DNA from: Chryseobacterium sp. JUb7
Lineage (GTDB): Bacteria > Bacteroidota > Bacteroidia > Flavobacteriales > Weeksellaceae
Direction: 5' to 3'
DNA length: 64,000 nucleotides
Assembly (NCBI RefSeq): GCF_024806495.1
Contig: NZ_JANUFF010000010.1
Location: 62,001 to 126,000, forward strand
This document shows, one piece after another, positions 27,288 through 36,942 of this stretch; the first letter of the stretch is position 1, and each line of letters opens with the position of its first letter. Under the pieces are notes generated by a model. The model was not told the DNA's origin. It was given only the letters and a program-made list of their open reading frames with translations, and did no database searches. The position numbers and the translations under genes are program-made.

Positions 27288-28937
27288 TTATTTCCTTGTA
27301 ATCCTCAGCAGAATAATAATCACTAACAGAATCGAAAAAATGAAGCCCAGCACCGCAACCAAAGACAACTCTCCTATCCTTGGGCCGGCTTCCGATACAA
27401 AAACAATCGCTGTGGCAATAATATTAGCTCCTAAAATCATCGCCAGTATCAGATTAACGATACTTGATTTTATAAGCTGATTCGTCTTTTCAATATTTTT
27501 AATTTCGCTGGAAACAGTAAATTTATTTTCATCCAGCTTTTGCAAAACAGAACGTAACTCTTTGGGAATTTCATCTACATTATCGGTGAAATTCATTATT
27601 TTGTCCATTCCGGTTTTTAAAATATTCTTAGGGCTTATTTTTTTGGTGAATATTTTTTTGGTGTAAGGATTAAGGCTTTTAACGATATCCAAATCAGGAT
27701 TTATCGTACGCCCTACCCCCTCTATCAAGCCAATTCCTTTAAATAAAAGATAAAAATAATCCGGCATATACAAACGGTTATCCTTTAAAACATCTTTCAT
27801 TTTATTGATGATAGCCTGAGGATTAATTTCTTTGAGGGAAGTACTGTGAACAAAATTGAGAATATCTTCAACATCACTTTCGAATCTTCTTTCGTCGGGA
27901 ATCTGATAACTTATCGCCATTTTTTTGAGGTACCTGACGATCTTATGTGGATTTTTAGCAACGAAACTCACAATTAAATTTTCAAGAATTTCCTTATCAT
28001 TAGGTGGAATTTTCCCTACTGCTCCAAAGTCAATGAAAACAACCTTCCCATCTTTTTTCACTAAAATATTTCCTGCATGAGGATCTGCATGGAAAAACCC
28101 ATAATCTAAAATCTGTGAAACAAAAAGTCTTAAACCCTCTTCTGAAATCTTTACCGGATCAATGTTATTGGCTAACAGATTAACTTTATCCGTAACCTTA
28201 ATTCCGTCAATAAATTCCATACAGAGGATATTATTGTTGGAAAAATCTTCGTAAATTCTGGGGACGTACGTTTCTTTGTTATTTTTAAAATTTCGTGCAA
28301 ACTGCAGAATATTTTCCTTCTCATTTATTAAGGATACTTCTTCCAGCAATGATTTTTCAAAAGTTGAAATAGCCTGTTTCAAATTCAGCTTATCACCAAT
28401 TTCAGAATAAGACGAAATCAGTTTTTCAAGATCTTTAATCAACAGTAGATCATCTTCAATAACGGTCTGAACATCAGCTTTTTTAATTTTTAAAATAACT
28501 TCCGTCCCGTCAATTAAAGTTGCTTTATAAACCTGTGCAATGGAAGCTGTGGCCAAAGGATCTTTAGGAACATCCAGAAAATGTTCAGTAACTGAAATAT
28601 TAAATTCGTTCTCCAGAATCTCTTCAACATTCATTTCTACAACATCCACTTTATCCTGAAGTTTCTGCAGTTCCTGAATAAGTTCTGGAGGCAGAAGATC
28701 TTCCCTGTTACTGAAAGTCTGGCCAAGCTTCACAAAAGTAGGTCCCAATTCTTCCAACACCAGTCTTATTCTTTCATAAACCGTTCCTTTGGAAACAATT
28801 TCATCAGAATTACCGGGAATTTCAACCTGTTTATTTCCGCTTTTCATTCTCGCCAAAACGTCTTTAAAACCGTATTTACTCAATACGGAAATTAATTTGG
28901 CAGATCTTTTCAGTTTTCTTTGTTGCTTGTCAAACAT
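27288..28937 (-). CDS. ABC1/AarF (UbiB-family) atypical kinase
   Basis: The 549-residue protein has the UbiB hallmarks: the KxGQ motif in FVKLGQTFSNREDLLPPEL, the Ala-rich loop in TASIAQVYKA, HADPHAGNILVKKDG (catalytic loop) and FIDFGAVGKI (the DFG-like metal site). It ends in two membrane helices. Family members have ATPase activity and support quinone (here probably menaquinone) or isoprenoid lipid handling. That role is by family, not shown here. Confidence 0.88.
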   Translation of the reverse strand: MFDKQQRKLKRSAKLISVLSKYGFKDVLARMKSGNKQVEIPGNSDEIVSKGTVYERIRLVLEELGPTFVKLGQTFSNREDLLPPELIQELQKLQDKVDVVEMNVEEILENEFNISVTEHFLDVPKDPLATASIAQVYKATLIDGTEVILKIKKADVQTVIEDDLLLIKDLEKLISSYSEIGDKLNLKQAISTFEKSLLEEVSLINEKENILQFARNFKNNKETYVPRIYEDFSNNNILCMEFIDGIKVTDKVNLLANNIDPVKISEEGLRLFVSQILDYGFFHADPHAGNILVKKDGKVVFIDFGAVGKIPPNDKEILENLIVSFVAKNPHKIVRYLKKMAISYQIPDERRFESDVEDILNFVHSTSLKEINPQAIINKMKDVLKDNRLYMPDYFYLLFKGIGLIEGVGRTINPDLDIVKSLNPYTKKIFTKKISPKNILKTGMDKIMNFTDNVDEIPKELRSVLQKLDENKFTVSSEIKNIEKTNQLIKSSIVNLILAMILGANIIATAIVFVSEAGPRIGELSLVAVLGFIFSILLVIIILLRITRK

Positions 28938-29133
28938 ATCTTGAAATGTAGTTGCAATTTAATTCAAAAATTGTTCCTATTAAAAATTTAATTTCTTTTG
29001 TCTTAAAAACAAAAATTCAAAACCAGAAATTCCCGTTAAAAAATGAAATTATTTTATTTAATGATTCATTCATAAAATATTTTTAACTTTAGCATCACCA
29101 AGCATTAAAAACTAAACTCTAAAAAATATTAAA

Positions 29134-29289
29134 ATGAAAAATTTAAAGAAAGTATCCAGACAACAATTAAAAAACATCGCAGGAGGTATAATCATTAAAA
29201 ACTGCTCAAATAAATGTTGTCCGGATGATGGAAGACCTAGATGTCCGGGATTAATTTGTCCGGCTGTTCTTTGCCCTCAGCTGGCTTAG
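29134..29289 (+). CDS. Double-glycine leader, Cys-rich bacteriocin-like peptide
   Basis: This 51-codon gene starts at the ATG at 29134. Its leader MKNLKKVSRQQLKNIAGG closely fits the class II bacteriocin-type signal (MKNLKKLSR.ELK.I.GG) seen widely in Chryseobacterium-type genomes. Cleavage after GG18 would release a 33-residue peptide with six cysteines (24, 28, 29, 37, 42, 47) and four prolines. A hairpin terminator follows at 29317. No C39-peptidase ABC transporter or modifying enzyme is nearby, so export would depend on genes elsewhere. Antimicrobial or signalling function is an inference from the family only. Confidence 0.75.
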   Translation: MKNLKKVSRQQLKNIAGGIIIKNCSNKCCPDDGRPRCPGLICPAVLCPQLA

Positions 29290-29316
29290 AATTAATAATT
29301 GTTAGACCAATAAACA

Positions 29317-29353
29317 AAAGACTGCACCTTGATGGATGCAGTCTTCTTTTTTA
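29317..29353. terminator. Terminator after the peptide gene
   Basis: Arms AAGACTGCA / TGCAGTCTT with a 10-base loop and a T-run serve the peptide gene. An A-run on the other side could serve the convergent gene at 29351. Confidence 0.8.
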
Positions 29354-30853
29354 TTTCAGATAGGTGTCATAGAGATCATTTCTCCGGTCTTTCATCACCT
29401 GAACGGAGCCATGGTAATGAAGGTCTTTCAGCAGATTCAAATCAACATCTACGATTAAAGTCATTTCGGTGTTTGGAGTAGCTTCCCCTTTTACGGCATT
29501 AGAAGGAAATGCGAAATCAGAAGGAGTAAATACAGCTGCCTGACCAAACTGAATGTCCATATTATTCACTCCCGGCAAATTACCTACACACCCAGCAATA
29601 GCAACATAACACTCATTTTCTATTGCCCTCGCGGCTGCACAGTGACGTACTCTGATATAAGCATTCTGGGTATCAGTAAGATAAGGCACAAATAAAATTT
29701 TCATTCCCTGATCCGCCAAAATTCTCGGAAGCTCAGGAAATTCTACATCATAACAGATTACAAGACCTATTTTGCCACAGTCTGTATCGAAAACTTTTAT
29801 TTCACTTCCCCCTTTCATTCCATAATATTTTCTTTCATTAGGAGTGATATGTATTTTACGATATTCATCTACACGCCCGTCACGATGAAGAAGGTAGCTG
29901 ATGTTATACAGATCATTATTCTCAAAAACAGGCATGCTTCCTGAAATAATATTAACATTATAACTGATCGCCAGCTCTGAAATTTTATTCTTGATTTCTT
30001 CGGTCAGTTTAGCAAGCTCTATCATACTGTCCCTTTCTGAAAGCTTATTGAACGGCGCCAGTAAAGGAGTATTGAAGAGCTCCGGAAACAGAACAAAATC
30101 CGATTTATAATCACCCATTACATTGACAAAAAATTCCACCTGCTCATAAAAAGCATCAATATTTTTAAAATGCCTCATCTGCCACTGCACCAACCCAAGC
30201 CGGATGATACTGTCCTGCATCGTATTGGGTTTTTTGCTGTAATAGACATTATTCCACTGTAAAAGAACAGCATTTTCTTTGGAAGACTCATCTTCCGGAA
30301 GATATTTTTTAAGAACTCGTATCGGTAAAAAATTATTGGAAAGCTGGAAAGACAAAACAGGGTCATAAATTTCCTTATCTCTTACTTTTCGGATGTAATC
30401 TCTTGCTGAAAGTTCGTTGCTGTATTTATGATAATTTGGAATTCTTCCTCCCAGAACAATAGATTTCAGATTCAGCAATTCACACAATTCTTTTCTGGCA
30501 TCGTACAGTCTTCTTCCTAAACGGAGCTCACGATATTCCGGGTCTACAAATACTTCGATTCCATACAAAACATCACCCGTTGAAGAATGAGTATTAAAAG
30601 TATAATTTCCGGTAATATCGCTATACGTATGATCATCCCCGAATTCATTGTAATTCACAATAATAGACAGTGCCACGGCAGCTAATTTTCCGTCTACTGT
30701 GATACAAATCTGTCCTTGCGGAAATATGCGGGTAAGTTTTTCAATACTTTTTTTAGACCATATTGATTCCGACATTTGCGGGTAAGCACGTTTCATTGTT
30801 ACTACCAATTCTTCATAATCCTGAACCGTCAGCGGTCTTGTTTCTATTTGCAT
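29351..30853 (-). CDS. GNAT acetyltransferase-nitrilase fusion protein
   Basis: The 500-residue protein joins an N-terminal GNAT domain (residues about 1-200, with VFVDPEYRELRLGRRLYDAR as the acetyl-CoA site) to a C-terminal carbon-nitrogen hydrolase domain. The hydrolase triad is Glu258 (LFPELF), Lys333 (YRKIHI) and Cys367 (VICYDVEFPE). This architecture is known in several phyla. The hydrolase would act on an amide or similar C-N bond, and the substrate is unknown. It is a single gene convergent with the peptide gene. Confidence 0.9.
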   Translation of the reverse strand: MQIETRPLTVQDYEELVVTMKRAYPQMSESIWSKKSIEKLTRIFPQGQICITVDGKLAAVALSIIVNYNEFGDDHTYSDITGNYTFNTHSSTGDVLYGIEVFVDPEYRELRLGRRLYDARKELCELLNLKSIVLGGRIPNYHKYSNELSARDYIRKVRDKEIYDPVLSFQLSNNFLPIRVLKKYLPEDESSKENAVLLQWNNVYYSKKPNTMQDSIIRLGLVQWQMRHFKNIDAFYEQVEFFVNVMGDYKSDFVLFPELFNTPLLAPFNKLSERDSMIELAKLTEEIKNKISELAISYNVNIISGSMPVFENNDLYNISYLLHRDGRVDEYRKIHITPNERKYYGMKGGSEIKVFDTDCGKIGLVICYDVEFPELPRILADQGMKILFVPYLTDTQNAYIRVRHCAAARAIENECYVAIAGCVGNLPGVNNMDIQFGQAAVFTPSDFAFPSNAVKGEATPNTEMTLIVDVDLNLLKDLHYHGSVQVMKDRRNDLYDTYLK

Positions 30854-30943
30854 TTGATGTAATTTTACTTAAATTTAGGAAAAATTTTCCACATCCTAAT
30901 ATTTCAAAAATGGCATGAATAAATCATTCATCTAAATTTAACA

Positions 30944-31330
30944 ATGAATATTACATCTATAATTGAAAGCGTAATAAGCTTAAATATAAATTGGAAACAT
31001 TCTGACTTTCATAACATTATTGATATTTTATCCAATAATTATTATATTAATATTGAAATTGATGAAGAAAAAATTGCTACTATAGTCATTAAAAATTCCA
31101 TAATTGGTTATCTCTGCTTGGATTACCCTCTATTTTTCATAGAAAATAAATATTTTTCCGAAGTCAAATTTCTTCTAGACCAATTTAGCTATTTGCAATA
31201 TATTAATGTAAATTCTTTATTAGAAAAATCACTATCTGTAGATGCAGAGACTTACAATAAATACTTTAATTTTATGGGAAATTTAAAAGATTTTTCTGCA
31301 GAAGATTTCTATTTCTATAATGTTAATTAA
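30944..31330 (+). CDS. Hypothetical protein
   Basis: The 128-residue soluble acidic protein (MNITSIIESVISLNINWK...) has no signal peptide and no family I recognise. It is very AT-rich compared with the flanking genes. It is convergent with guaA and followed by a shared hairpin. Confidence 0.55.
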   Translation: MNITSIIESVISLNINWKHSDFHNIIDILSNNYYINIEIDEEKIATIVIKNSIIGYLCLDYPLFFIENKYFSEVKFLLDQFSYLQYINVNSLLEKSLSVDAETYNKYFNFMGNLKDFSAEDFYFYNVN

Positions 31331-31335
31331 TAAAA

Positions 31336-31361
31336 AAATCCCGCCTAAAGGCAGGATTTAT
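31336..31361. terminator. Terminator between hypothetical gene and guaA
   Basis: Arms AAATCCCGCC / GGCAGGATTT around a TAAA loop. Read on the minus strand the one mismatch becomes G-U and a seven-T run follows, so it mainly serves guaA. Confidence 0.75.
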
Positions 31362-31382
31362 ATGTAAAAATTCAAGTCAAGA

Positions 31383-32912
31383 TTATTCCCACTCGATGGT
31401 TGCAGGCGGTTTGCTTGAAATATCGTAAGCTACTCTATTGATACCTCTTACTTCGTTGATGATTCTGCTTGAAACAGTATCTAAAAACTCGTAAGGAAGT
31501 CTGCTCCAAGTTGCCGTCATGAAGTCGATAGTATTTGCAGAACGAACTACTGCTGTGTATTCATACGTTCTTTCATCACCCATTACTCCCACAGATTTTA
31601 CAGGAAGAAGAACTACGAAAGCCTGAGAAACTTTCTCATACAAATCGTTTTTGTATAATTCTTCAATGAAAATATCATCAGCTTCCTGTAAAATTCTCAC
31701 TTTTTCAGCATCCACAGCTCCCAATATTCTGATGCCCAAACCTGGACCAGGGAAAGGATGTCTGTGCACCAAATGATGAGGAATACCCAATTCTTCGCCT
31801 ACTTTTCTTACTTCGTCCTTAAATAATTCTCTCAAAGGCTCAAGCAATTCGAAATCCATATCTTCCGGAAGCCCCCCAACATTGTGGTGTGATTTGATCA
31901 CCGCAGACGGTCCGTTTACTGACTGGCTTTCAATCACATCAGGATAAATTGTTCCTTGTGCTAAAAATTTAGCGCCTTCAATTTTATGAGATTCTTCATC
32001 AAAAACATGAATAAATTCGTTTCCGATGATTTTTCTTTTGGCTTCTGGATCATCAACTCCTGCTAATTTTGTTAAAAACCTTTCAGAAGCATCAACCAAT
32101 TTAATGTTCATATGGAAATGCTCTCCATAATTGTCCATTACTTTTTTACCTTCGTCTTTTCTTAACAACCCTGTATCCACGAAAATACAAGTTAGTTGAT
32201 CACCAATTGCTCTGTGAATTAAAACTGCTGCTACAGAAGAATCCACCCCTCCTGAAAGTCCAAGGATCACTTTTTGGTCACCTACTCTTTCACGGATTTC
32301 TGCAACTGTTTTATCGATATAGTTCGTTAGTTTCCAGTTTTTCTCAGCATCACAGATTCCGAAAACGAAATTCTCAAGCATTTTTCCACCTTCTTCAGTG
32401 TGAGAAACTTCCGGGTGAAACTGTACGCAATAGATTTTCTTATCTTCATTTGAAATCGAAGCAATTACTCCTGATTTTGCATTTAATTCAAAACCTGCAG
32501 GCAATTCTCCAACTTCGTCAAAGTGGCTCATCCAAACAATAGAATTGTCTGTAACGCCTTTTAATAAAGAAGATTCTTTTACAATTTCCAAGTGAGCTTT
32601 TCCATACTCTCCTTTCACTCCCTTATGAACTTTTCCGCCTAAAAGGTGTGCTGTCAACTGCATTCCGTAGCAAATTCCTAATACGGGAATTCCCTGTTCG
32701 TATAATTCTTTTTCAACCAGGTGAGCGTTTTCTGCATTTACAGAGCTTGGGCCCCCTGAAAGGATAATTCCTCTCGGCTGTTTTTCTAAAATCGTTTCTA
32801 ATGGTGTATTGAAAGGTAAAATTTCAGAATATACACCCATCTCACGGATTCTTCTTCCGATAAGCTGGTTGTACTGAGATCCGAAATCTAATATGATAAT
32901 ACCGTTGTTCAT
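31383..32912 (-). CDS. guaA: GMP synthase (glutamine-hydrolysing)
   Basis: The 509-residue enzyme converts XMP to GMP. The class I glutamine amidotransferase domain has Cys81 (GICYGMQL) and FHPEVSHT; the ATP pyrophosphatase domain has LGLSGGVDSSVAA; the C-terminal dimerisation domain ends KPPATIEWE. The frame extends ten codons to an ATG at 32942, which falls in a repeat element. The ATG at 32912 gives the family's usual start (MNNGIIILDFGSQY). It is the last gene of the purine group. Confidence 0.95.
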   Translation of the reverse strand: MNNGIIILDFGSQYNQLIGRRIREMGVYSEILPFNTPLETILEKQPRGIILSGGPSSVNAENAHLVEKELYEQGIPVLGICYGMQLTAHLLGGKVHKGVKGEYGKAHLEIVKESSLLKGVTDNSIVWMSHFDEVGELPAGFELNAKSGVIASISNEDKKIYCVQFHPEVSHTEEGGKMLENFVFGICDAEKNWKLTNYIDKTVAEIRERVGDQKVILGLSGGVDSSVAAVLIHRAIGDQLTCIFVDTGLLRKDEGKKVMDNYGEHFHMNIKLVDASERFLTKLAGVDDPEAKRKIIGNEFIHVFDEESHKIEGAKFLAQGTIYPDVIESQSVNGPSAVIKSHHNVGGLPEDMDFELLEPLRELFKDEVRKVGEELGIPHHLVHRHPFPGPGLGIRILGAVDAEKVRILQEADDIFIEELYKNDLYEKVSQAFVVLLPVKSVGVMGDERTYEYTAVVRSANTIDFMTATWSRLPYEFLDTVSSRIINEVRGINRVAYDISSKPPATIEWE

Positions 32913-32939
32913 TTTTTGAATTAATTTGTTTTTAAATGA

Positions 32940-33003
32940 CATCAGATTTTAGATATCAGACATCAGACCTTTAGTCTGGAATCTTATATCTAACATCTAA
33001 ATT
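32940..33003. repeat. Intergenic ATCAGA/TCTGAT-type inverted repeat, family 2
   Basis: Iterated AGATATCAGACATCAGACC reads into its complement GGAATCTTATATCTAACATCT across a short centre. Related copies are at 36881-36940 and 37947-38015, all in gaps of the purine gene group. Confidence 0.5.
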
Positions 33004-33020
33004 TCAACTTCTTTACAAAA

Positions 33021-33046
33021 AAAGACCTGGATTGCTCCAAATCTTT
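33021..33046 (-). terminator. Terminator after purD
   Basis: On the minus strand the stem AAAGATTTGGA / TCCAGGTCTTT (two G-U pairs) closes a GCAA tetraloop and is followed by a T-run. Confidence 0.75.
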
Positions 33047-33060
33047 TTTCGTGATTTATT

Positions 33061-34299
33061 TTAAAACTTTCCGATGTCTTCTCTGTAGAAGCCGTAATCG
33101 AAATGTACATGACTTGCGTCTTCGTAAACTTTTTTGCGGGCATCTTCGTAAGTCGCTCCCGTAGCTACGATGTTCAGAACTCTACCACCGTTTGAAACTA
33201 CTTTGTCTCCTTTTCTGACAGCTCCGGCATGAAGTAACTGACTGTGCTGTACTTTATCTTCACCTGTAATTTCAAAACCGGTTTCGATGTTTCTTGGATA
33301 ACCTCCTGAACACATTACCAAACAAACCGCTTTTTCGTTTTTAAACTTAAGCTCGATTTCTTTTCCGTCCATACAATCGTTGATAACATCAAGAAGGTTG
33401 TTTTCCATCAACGCCATCAACACCTGAGTTTCAGGATCTCCGAATCTCATGTTGTATTCTAAAAGATAAGTTCCGTTTTTTGTCACCATTAATCCGAAGA
33501 AAATGATTCCTTTAAAGCTGAAACCTTCTCCTTTAAGACCAGCAACCGTTGGTTCAAGGATATGTTTTTCGAAATCAGCGTAATGTTCTTCTGTAAATTC
33601 AGGGCTAGGAGCTACAGATCCCATACCTCCCGTATTCGGTCCTGTATCACCGTTTCCTGCTTTTTTATAGTCTTTAGCAGCGATACAAGGGAAAATCTTT
33701 TCACCGTTTGAGAAAGCAATGATTGAAGCCTCAAAACCTTGTAAAAATTCTTCGATAACTAAACGAATTCCGGCATCTCCATAGATTCTTCTAATCATGA
33801 AATCATGGATCGTAGCTTCAGCTTCTTCCAGAGTATCGCAAATAACAACACCTTTTCCACCTGCTAAACCACTTGCCTTGATCACTAAAGGAAATTCCTG
33901 CGTCTGTACATATTCCTTAGCTTCGTTATATGAATCAAATACCACAGCTTTAGCTGTTTTGATATCATAGGTCTGCATGAATTTCTTAGAGAAAGCCTTA
34001 CTTCCTTCCAGGCTGGCTACTTTTTGATTCGGACCAAAAACTTTAAGGTCATGCTTCTTGAATTCGTCCTTCAAACCAGCTACAAGCGGTGCTTCCGGGC
34101 CTACGATAGTAAGATCTATCTTTTCTTTGATCGCAAAATCTCTCAGTTCGTTAATCTCTGATAAATGAACATTTTTCCCTATTACATCGGTAGTTGCGTT
34201 TCCGTTTGCAAAAAACATTTTAGAAACTCTAGAATCGCTCTGAAGCTTTACAGCCAAAGCAGACTCTCTTCCACCTTCACCTATGATTAATATTCTCAT
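33061..34299 (-). CDS. purD: Phosphoribosylamine-glycine ligase
   Basis: The 412-residue ATP-grasp enzyme (GAR synthetase) performs the second step of purine synthesis. It has the N-terminal IIGEGGRESALAVKL, VGPEAPLVAGL, VIKASGLAGGKGVVIC (ATP-binding loop), DTGPNTGGMGS and EYNMRFGDPETQVL (metal-binding) motifs. Length is standard. It lies 92 bases downstream of purH. Confidence 0.95.
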   Translation of the reverse strand: MRILIIGEGGRESALAVKLQSDSRVSKMFFANGNATTDVIGKNVHLSEINELRDFAIKEKIDLTIVGPEAPLVAGLKDEFKKHDLKVFGPNQKVASLEGSKAFSKKFMQTYDIKTAKAVVFDSYNEAKEYVQTQEFPLVIKASGLAGGKGVVICDTLEEAEATIHDFMIRRIYGDAGIRLVIEEFLQGFEASIIAFSNGEKIFPCIAAKDYKKAGNGDTGPNTGGMGSVAPSPEFTEEHYADFEKHILEPTVAGLKGEGFSFKGIIFFGLMVTKNGTYLLEYNMRFGDPETQVLMALMENNLLDVINDCMDGKEIELKFKNEKAVCLVMCSGGYPRNIETGFEITGEDKVQHSQLLHAGAVRKGDKVVSNGGRVLNIVATGATYEDARKKVYEDASHVHFDYGFYREDIGKF

Positions 34300-34391
34300 A
34301 CTTTATTTAATTATCTAGTCTATACTTTACAAATATATAATTTTGAATGCTATAAATACAATCTCAAAATTATTTTTTAATTCTATTTTAA

Positions 34392-35909
34392 TTAATGTAA
34401 AAAATGTCTAATTCCAGTGAACATCATCGGTATTTTGTGCTCATTAGCCGCTTCGATGCTGTCCTGGTCTTTTACACTTCCACCTGGCTGAATAATCGCT
34501 GTGATTCCTTCCTGAGCGCAGAAATCTACCACATCACGGAAAGGGAAAAATGCATCAGAAGCCAATACTAAGTCTCCTGTGAACTTCTCTTTAGCCCTTT
34601 CGATTGCCTGTTGGGTTGCCCAGATTCTGTTTACCTGCCCCCCTCCGATTCCGAAAGCCTGAATTCCGTTGGAAACTACAATCGCATTAGATTTTACATA
34701 TTTTACCACTCTCTGAGAGAATAATAATGCTTTTTTCTGCTCTTCTGTAGGTTGAGTTTCGGTAACTACTTTAATATCATCAGAGAAGATACTGTCATTG
34801 TCCTGAACTAAAATTCCACCGTCTATTTTCACCCAAGTCTGTTTGTCAGAAACAGGGTTTACGATTTTTATAATTCTTAAATTTTTCTTCTTTCTTAAAA
34901 TTTCTAAAGCTTCCTCATCAAATTCAGGAGCCATAACGATTTCAAGGAATGTTTTGTTTAATTCTTCCGCCGTTGCTGCATCGATTTTGTAGTTCATAGC
35001 AACAATTCCGCCAAAGATTGAAACCGGATCACATTCGAAAGTTTTTTGATACGTTTCCAAAGCTGAAGTTCCGATCGCAACGCCGCAAGGGGTAGAATGT
35101 TTTACTGCACAGCAAGCCATTTCTTCCTTGAATTCGGTAACCACTTTCCAGCAAAGGTCCATATCACGAAGGTTGTTAAAAGACAATTCCTTACCTCCTA
35201 ACTGTTCGAAATCTTTCATAGCCCCGTTTTCGAAAGTAGAAACGTAGTAAGCTGCTGTCTGATGTGGATTTTCACCATATCTAAGGTCAGAAACTTTTTT
35301 GTAAGAAGCATTCAGATAAGTTGGATAATCTTCTTCTAAAAGCATTCTTGAGATAGCTCCGTCATAAGCAGAAGTAAGGTTGAATACTTTTCCTGCCAGT
35401 TTTTTACGGGTTTCAATATATGTATCCCCGTTTTGTTCCATTTCGATTTTTACGGTTGTATAATCTTCAACATCAGTAATTACCGTTACAGAATCAAAGT
35501 TTTTAGCTGCAGAACGAAGCATTGAAGGACCTCCGATATCGATAAACTCTACCTTTTCGTGAAGAGAAATATTTTTGTTTACATTCTCAAAGAAAGGATA
35601 AAGATTTACGATCACCATGTCAATCAGACCAATTCCGTGCTCCTGAACAGTTTTCATGTGTTCTTCATTTGAACGAACGGCCAACAAACCACCGTGAACT
35701 TTCGGGTGTAATGTTTTCACTCTTCCGTCCAACATCTCAGGGAAATTGGTAACCTCATCAATCTGAATTGGATTTAAACCAGCGTCTTTCAAATGTTTGA
35801 ATGTCCCTCCCGTAGAGATCAATTCATAGTTTTGGGCTTCCAAAAACTGTGCGAATTCGATCAATCCGCTCTTGTCAGAAACACTGATTAAAACTCTTTT
35901 TTTGCTCAT
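34392..35909 (-). CDS. purH: Bifunctional AICAR transformylase/IMP cyclohydrolase
   Basis: The 505-residue protein catalyses the last two steps to IMP. The N-terminal cyclohydrolase (MGS-like) domain has [23 protein letters not shown] and [21 protein letters not shown]. The C-terminal transformylase has [11 protein letters not shown] (catalytic Lys-His), [22 protein letters not shown] and [10 protein letters not shown]. Length is close to the norm. Confidence 0.95.
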   Translation of the reverse strand: MSKKRVLISVSDKSGLIEFAQFLEAQNYELISTGGTFKHLKDAGLNPIQIDEVTNFPEMLDGRVKTLHPKVHGGLLAVRSNEEHMKTVQEHGIGLIDMVIVNLYPFFENVNKNISLHEKVEFIDIGGPSMLRSAAKNFDSVTVITDVEDYTTVKIEMEQNGDTYIETRKKLAGKVFNLTSAYDGAISRMLLEEDYPTYLNASYKKVSDLRYGENPHQTAAYYVSTFENGAMKDFEQLGGKELSFNNLRDMDLCWKVVTEFKEEMACCAVKHSTPCGVAIGTSALETYQKTFECDPVSIFGGIVAMNYKIDAATAEELNKTFLEIVMAPEFDEEALEILRKKKNLRIIKIVNPVSDKQTWVKIDGGILVQDNDSIFSDDIKVVTETQPTEEQKKALLFSQRVVKYVKSNAIVVSNGIQAFGIGGGQVNRIWATQQAIERAKEKFTGDLVLASDAFFPFRDVVDFCAQEGITAIIQPGGSVKDQDSIEAANEHKIPMMFTGIRHFLH

Positions 35910-36053
35910 TTTACTTTCGATTTTTTACTTTTTACAGTTATTTCAAACTGTAAACCGGGTCTTTCACCTCCGATTTTACTTTATTTTACTTAGATTTTTT
36001 CTTTTGTTGAAAACTTTTTAAATCTAAATGTGTTTTGTTTTTTTGATTAGAGA

Positions 36054-36202
36054 GATGCTTCGACAGGCTCAGCATGACATCTCTAATGCTAAATATTTTT
36101 TACTTTCTGTCTGTCATGCTGAAAGCATTTCTGCTTAGATTCCTTCGGAATGACAAACTTTTTGGTTGGTTTTTCGTTGTCAGGCTGAGCTTGTCGAAGC
36201 CT
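36054..36202. repeat. CTTCGACAGGCTCAGCATGACA-type inverted repeat, family 3
   Basis: GCTTCGACAGGCTCAGCATG at 36057 is answered by the near-complement CAGGCTGAGCTTGTCGAAGC at 36181-36200. Internal GTCATGCTGAAAGCATT and TTCCTTCGGAATGACA form further partial dyads. A second copy is at 61546-61642. Confidence 0.65.
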
Positions 36203-36215
36203 TTCGTTGCTTTTT

Positions 36216-36286
36216 TTAACCACCCCGTCAAAAATTCAAAGAATTTTTGACACCCCACCCTTGGAAGGGAATTTTTGTATCGCTAA
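36216..36286. repeat. ACCACCCCGTC-type intergenic repeat, family 4
   Basis: TTTAACCACCCCGTCAAAAA, then a dyad around AATTC, then CACCCCACCCTTGGAAGGGA. It matches 38851-38912 closely in order and spacing. The gap 35910-36299 between purN and purH holds only families 3 and 4 and no gene. Confidence 0.6.
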
Positions 36287-36299
36287 TAATTAGAGTGCT

Positions 36300-36866
36300 T
36301 TAATTATTGTTTAATACTGTGTTTATTGCTATCGGGAAAATTTCATATTCTATTTTATGAACTTTTTCGGCCAGCGTGTCCGGAGTATCATTTTCTGTTA
36401 CTTCGAAGGATTTCTGAAAAATAGCTTCTCCTTCATCGATTCCTGAAGTTACGAAATGGACTGTTGCTCCGCTTTCTTTTTCTTTGGCTTCAATCACAGC
36501 GTTATGAACATGGTGTCCCCACATTCCTTTTCCCCCATATTTTGGAAGCAATGCCGGATGAATATTGATTATCTTTCCGTTCCAGTTTTCACAAAACTCA
36601 GGTTTCAGAATGGATAAAAATCCCGCTAATACAATTAAGTCTGTATTTTCAGGAATCATTTTACTCAATTCGCTGCTGAAGTTTTTTCCTCTAGGAATCA
36701 GAACGTTTTCTATGTTATGATTTTTTGCTCTTTCCAGTCCGTAACATTCTCTGTCGGCTACCACTAAAGATACTTTTGCATTCTGGATTTCTCCATTATC
36801 AATCGTATCAATGATTCTCTGAAGATTGGTTCCTGAACCCGAAACGAGTATAACTAAGTTTTTCAT
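36300..36866 (-). CDS. purN: Phosphoribosylglycinamide formyltransferase
   Basis: The 188-residue enzyme transfers a formyl group from 10-formyl-THF to GAR. It has the N-terminal ILVSGSGTNLQRIID (phosphate site), LAGFLSIL, and the catalytic Asn-His-Asp set in KIINIHPALLPKYGGKGMWGHHVHNAV and the GATVHFVTSGIDEG segment. Length is standard. It lies downstream of purM across a repeat-bearing gap. Confidence 0.93.
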   Translation of the reverse strand: MKNLVILVSGSGTNLQRIIDTIDNGEIQNAKVSLVVADRECYGLERAKNHNIENVLIPRGKNFSSELSKMIPENTDLIVLAGFLSILKPEFCENWNGKIINIHPALLPKYGGKGMWGHHVHNAVIEAKEKESGATVHFVTSGIDEGEAIFQKSFEVTENDTPDTLAEKVHKIEYEIFPIAINTVLNNN

Positions 36867-36880
36867 TAATTTAGATAATA

Positions 36881-36940
36881 GATTTCAGATACTAGATCTC
36901 AGACTAAAAATCTGAGATCTAGTATCTAAAATCCGATGTC
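36881..36940. repeat. Family 2 repeat with perfect 17-base hairpin arms
   Basis: AGATACTAGATCTCAGA (36887-36903) is perfectly complementary to 36911-36927, with a 7-base CTAAAAA loop. It lies between purM and purN, where it could act as an attenuating or RNA-stability hairpin. Confidence 0.65.
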
Positions 36941-36942
36941 TT

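Noticed and set aside
29134-29289. Peptide gene as part of the cyclophane RiPP operon
   Set aside because: It is about 17 kb away from it, on the other strand, with a different leader type and no aromatic-X-X triplets.
32913-32942. Ten-codon N-terminal extension of GuaA
   Set aside because: The upstream ATG borders a repeat element, and the family start aligns with the ATG at 32912.
36054-36286. CRISPR array
   Set aside because: The repeats are inverted, of different families, and not regularly spaced around unique spacers; no cas genes are in the window.
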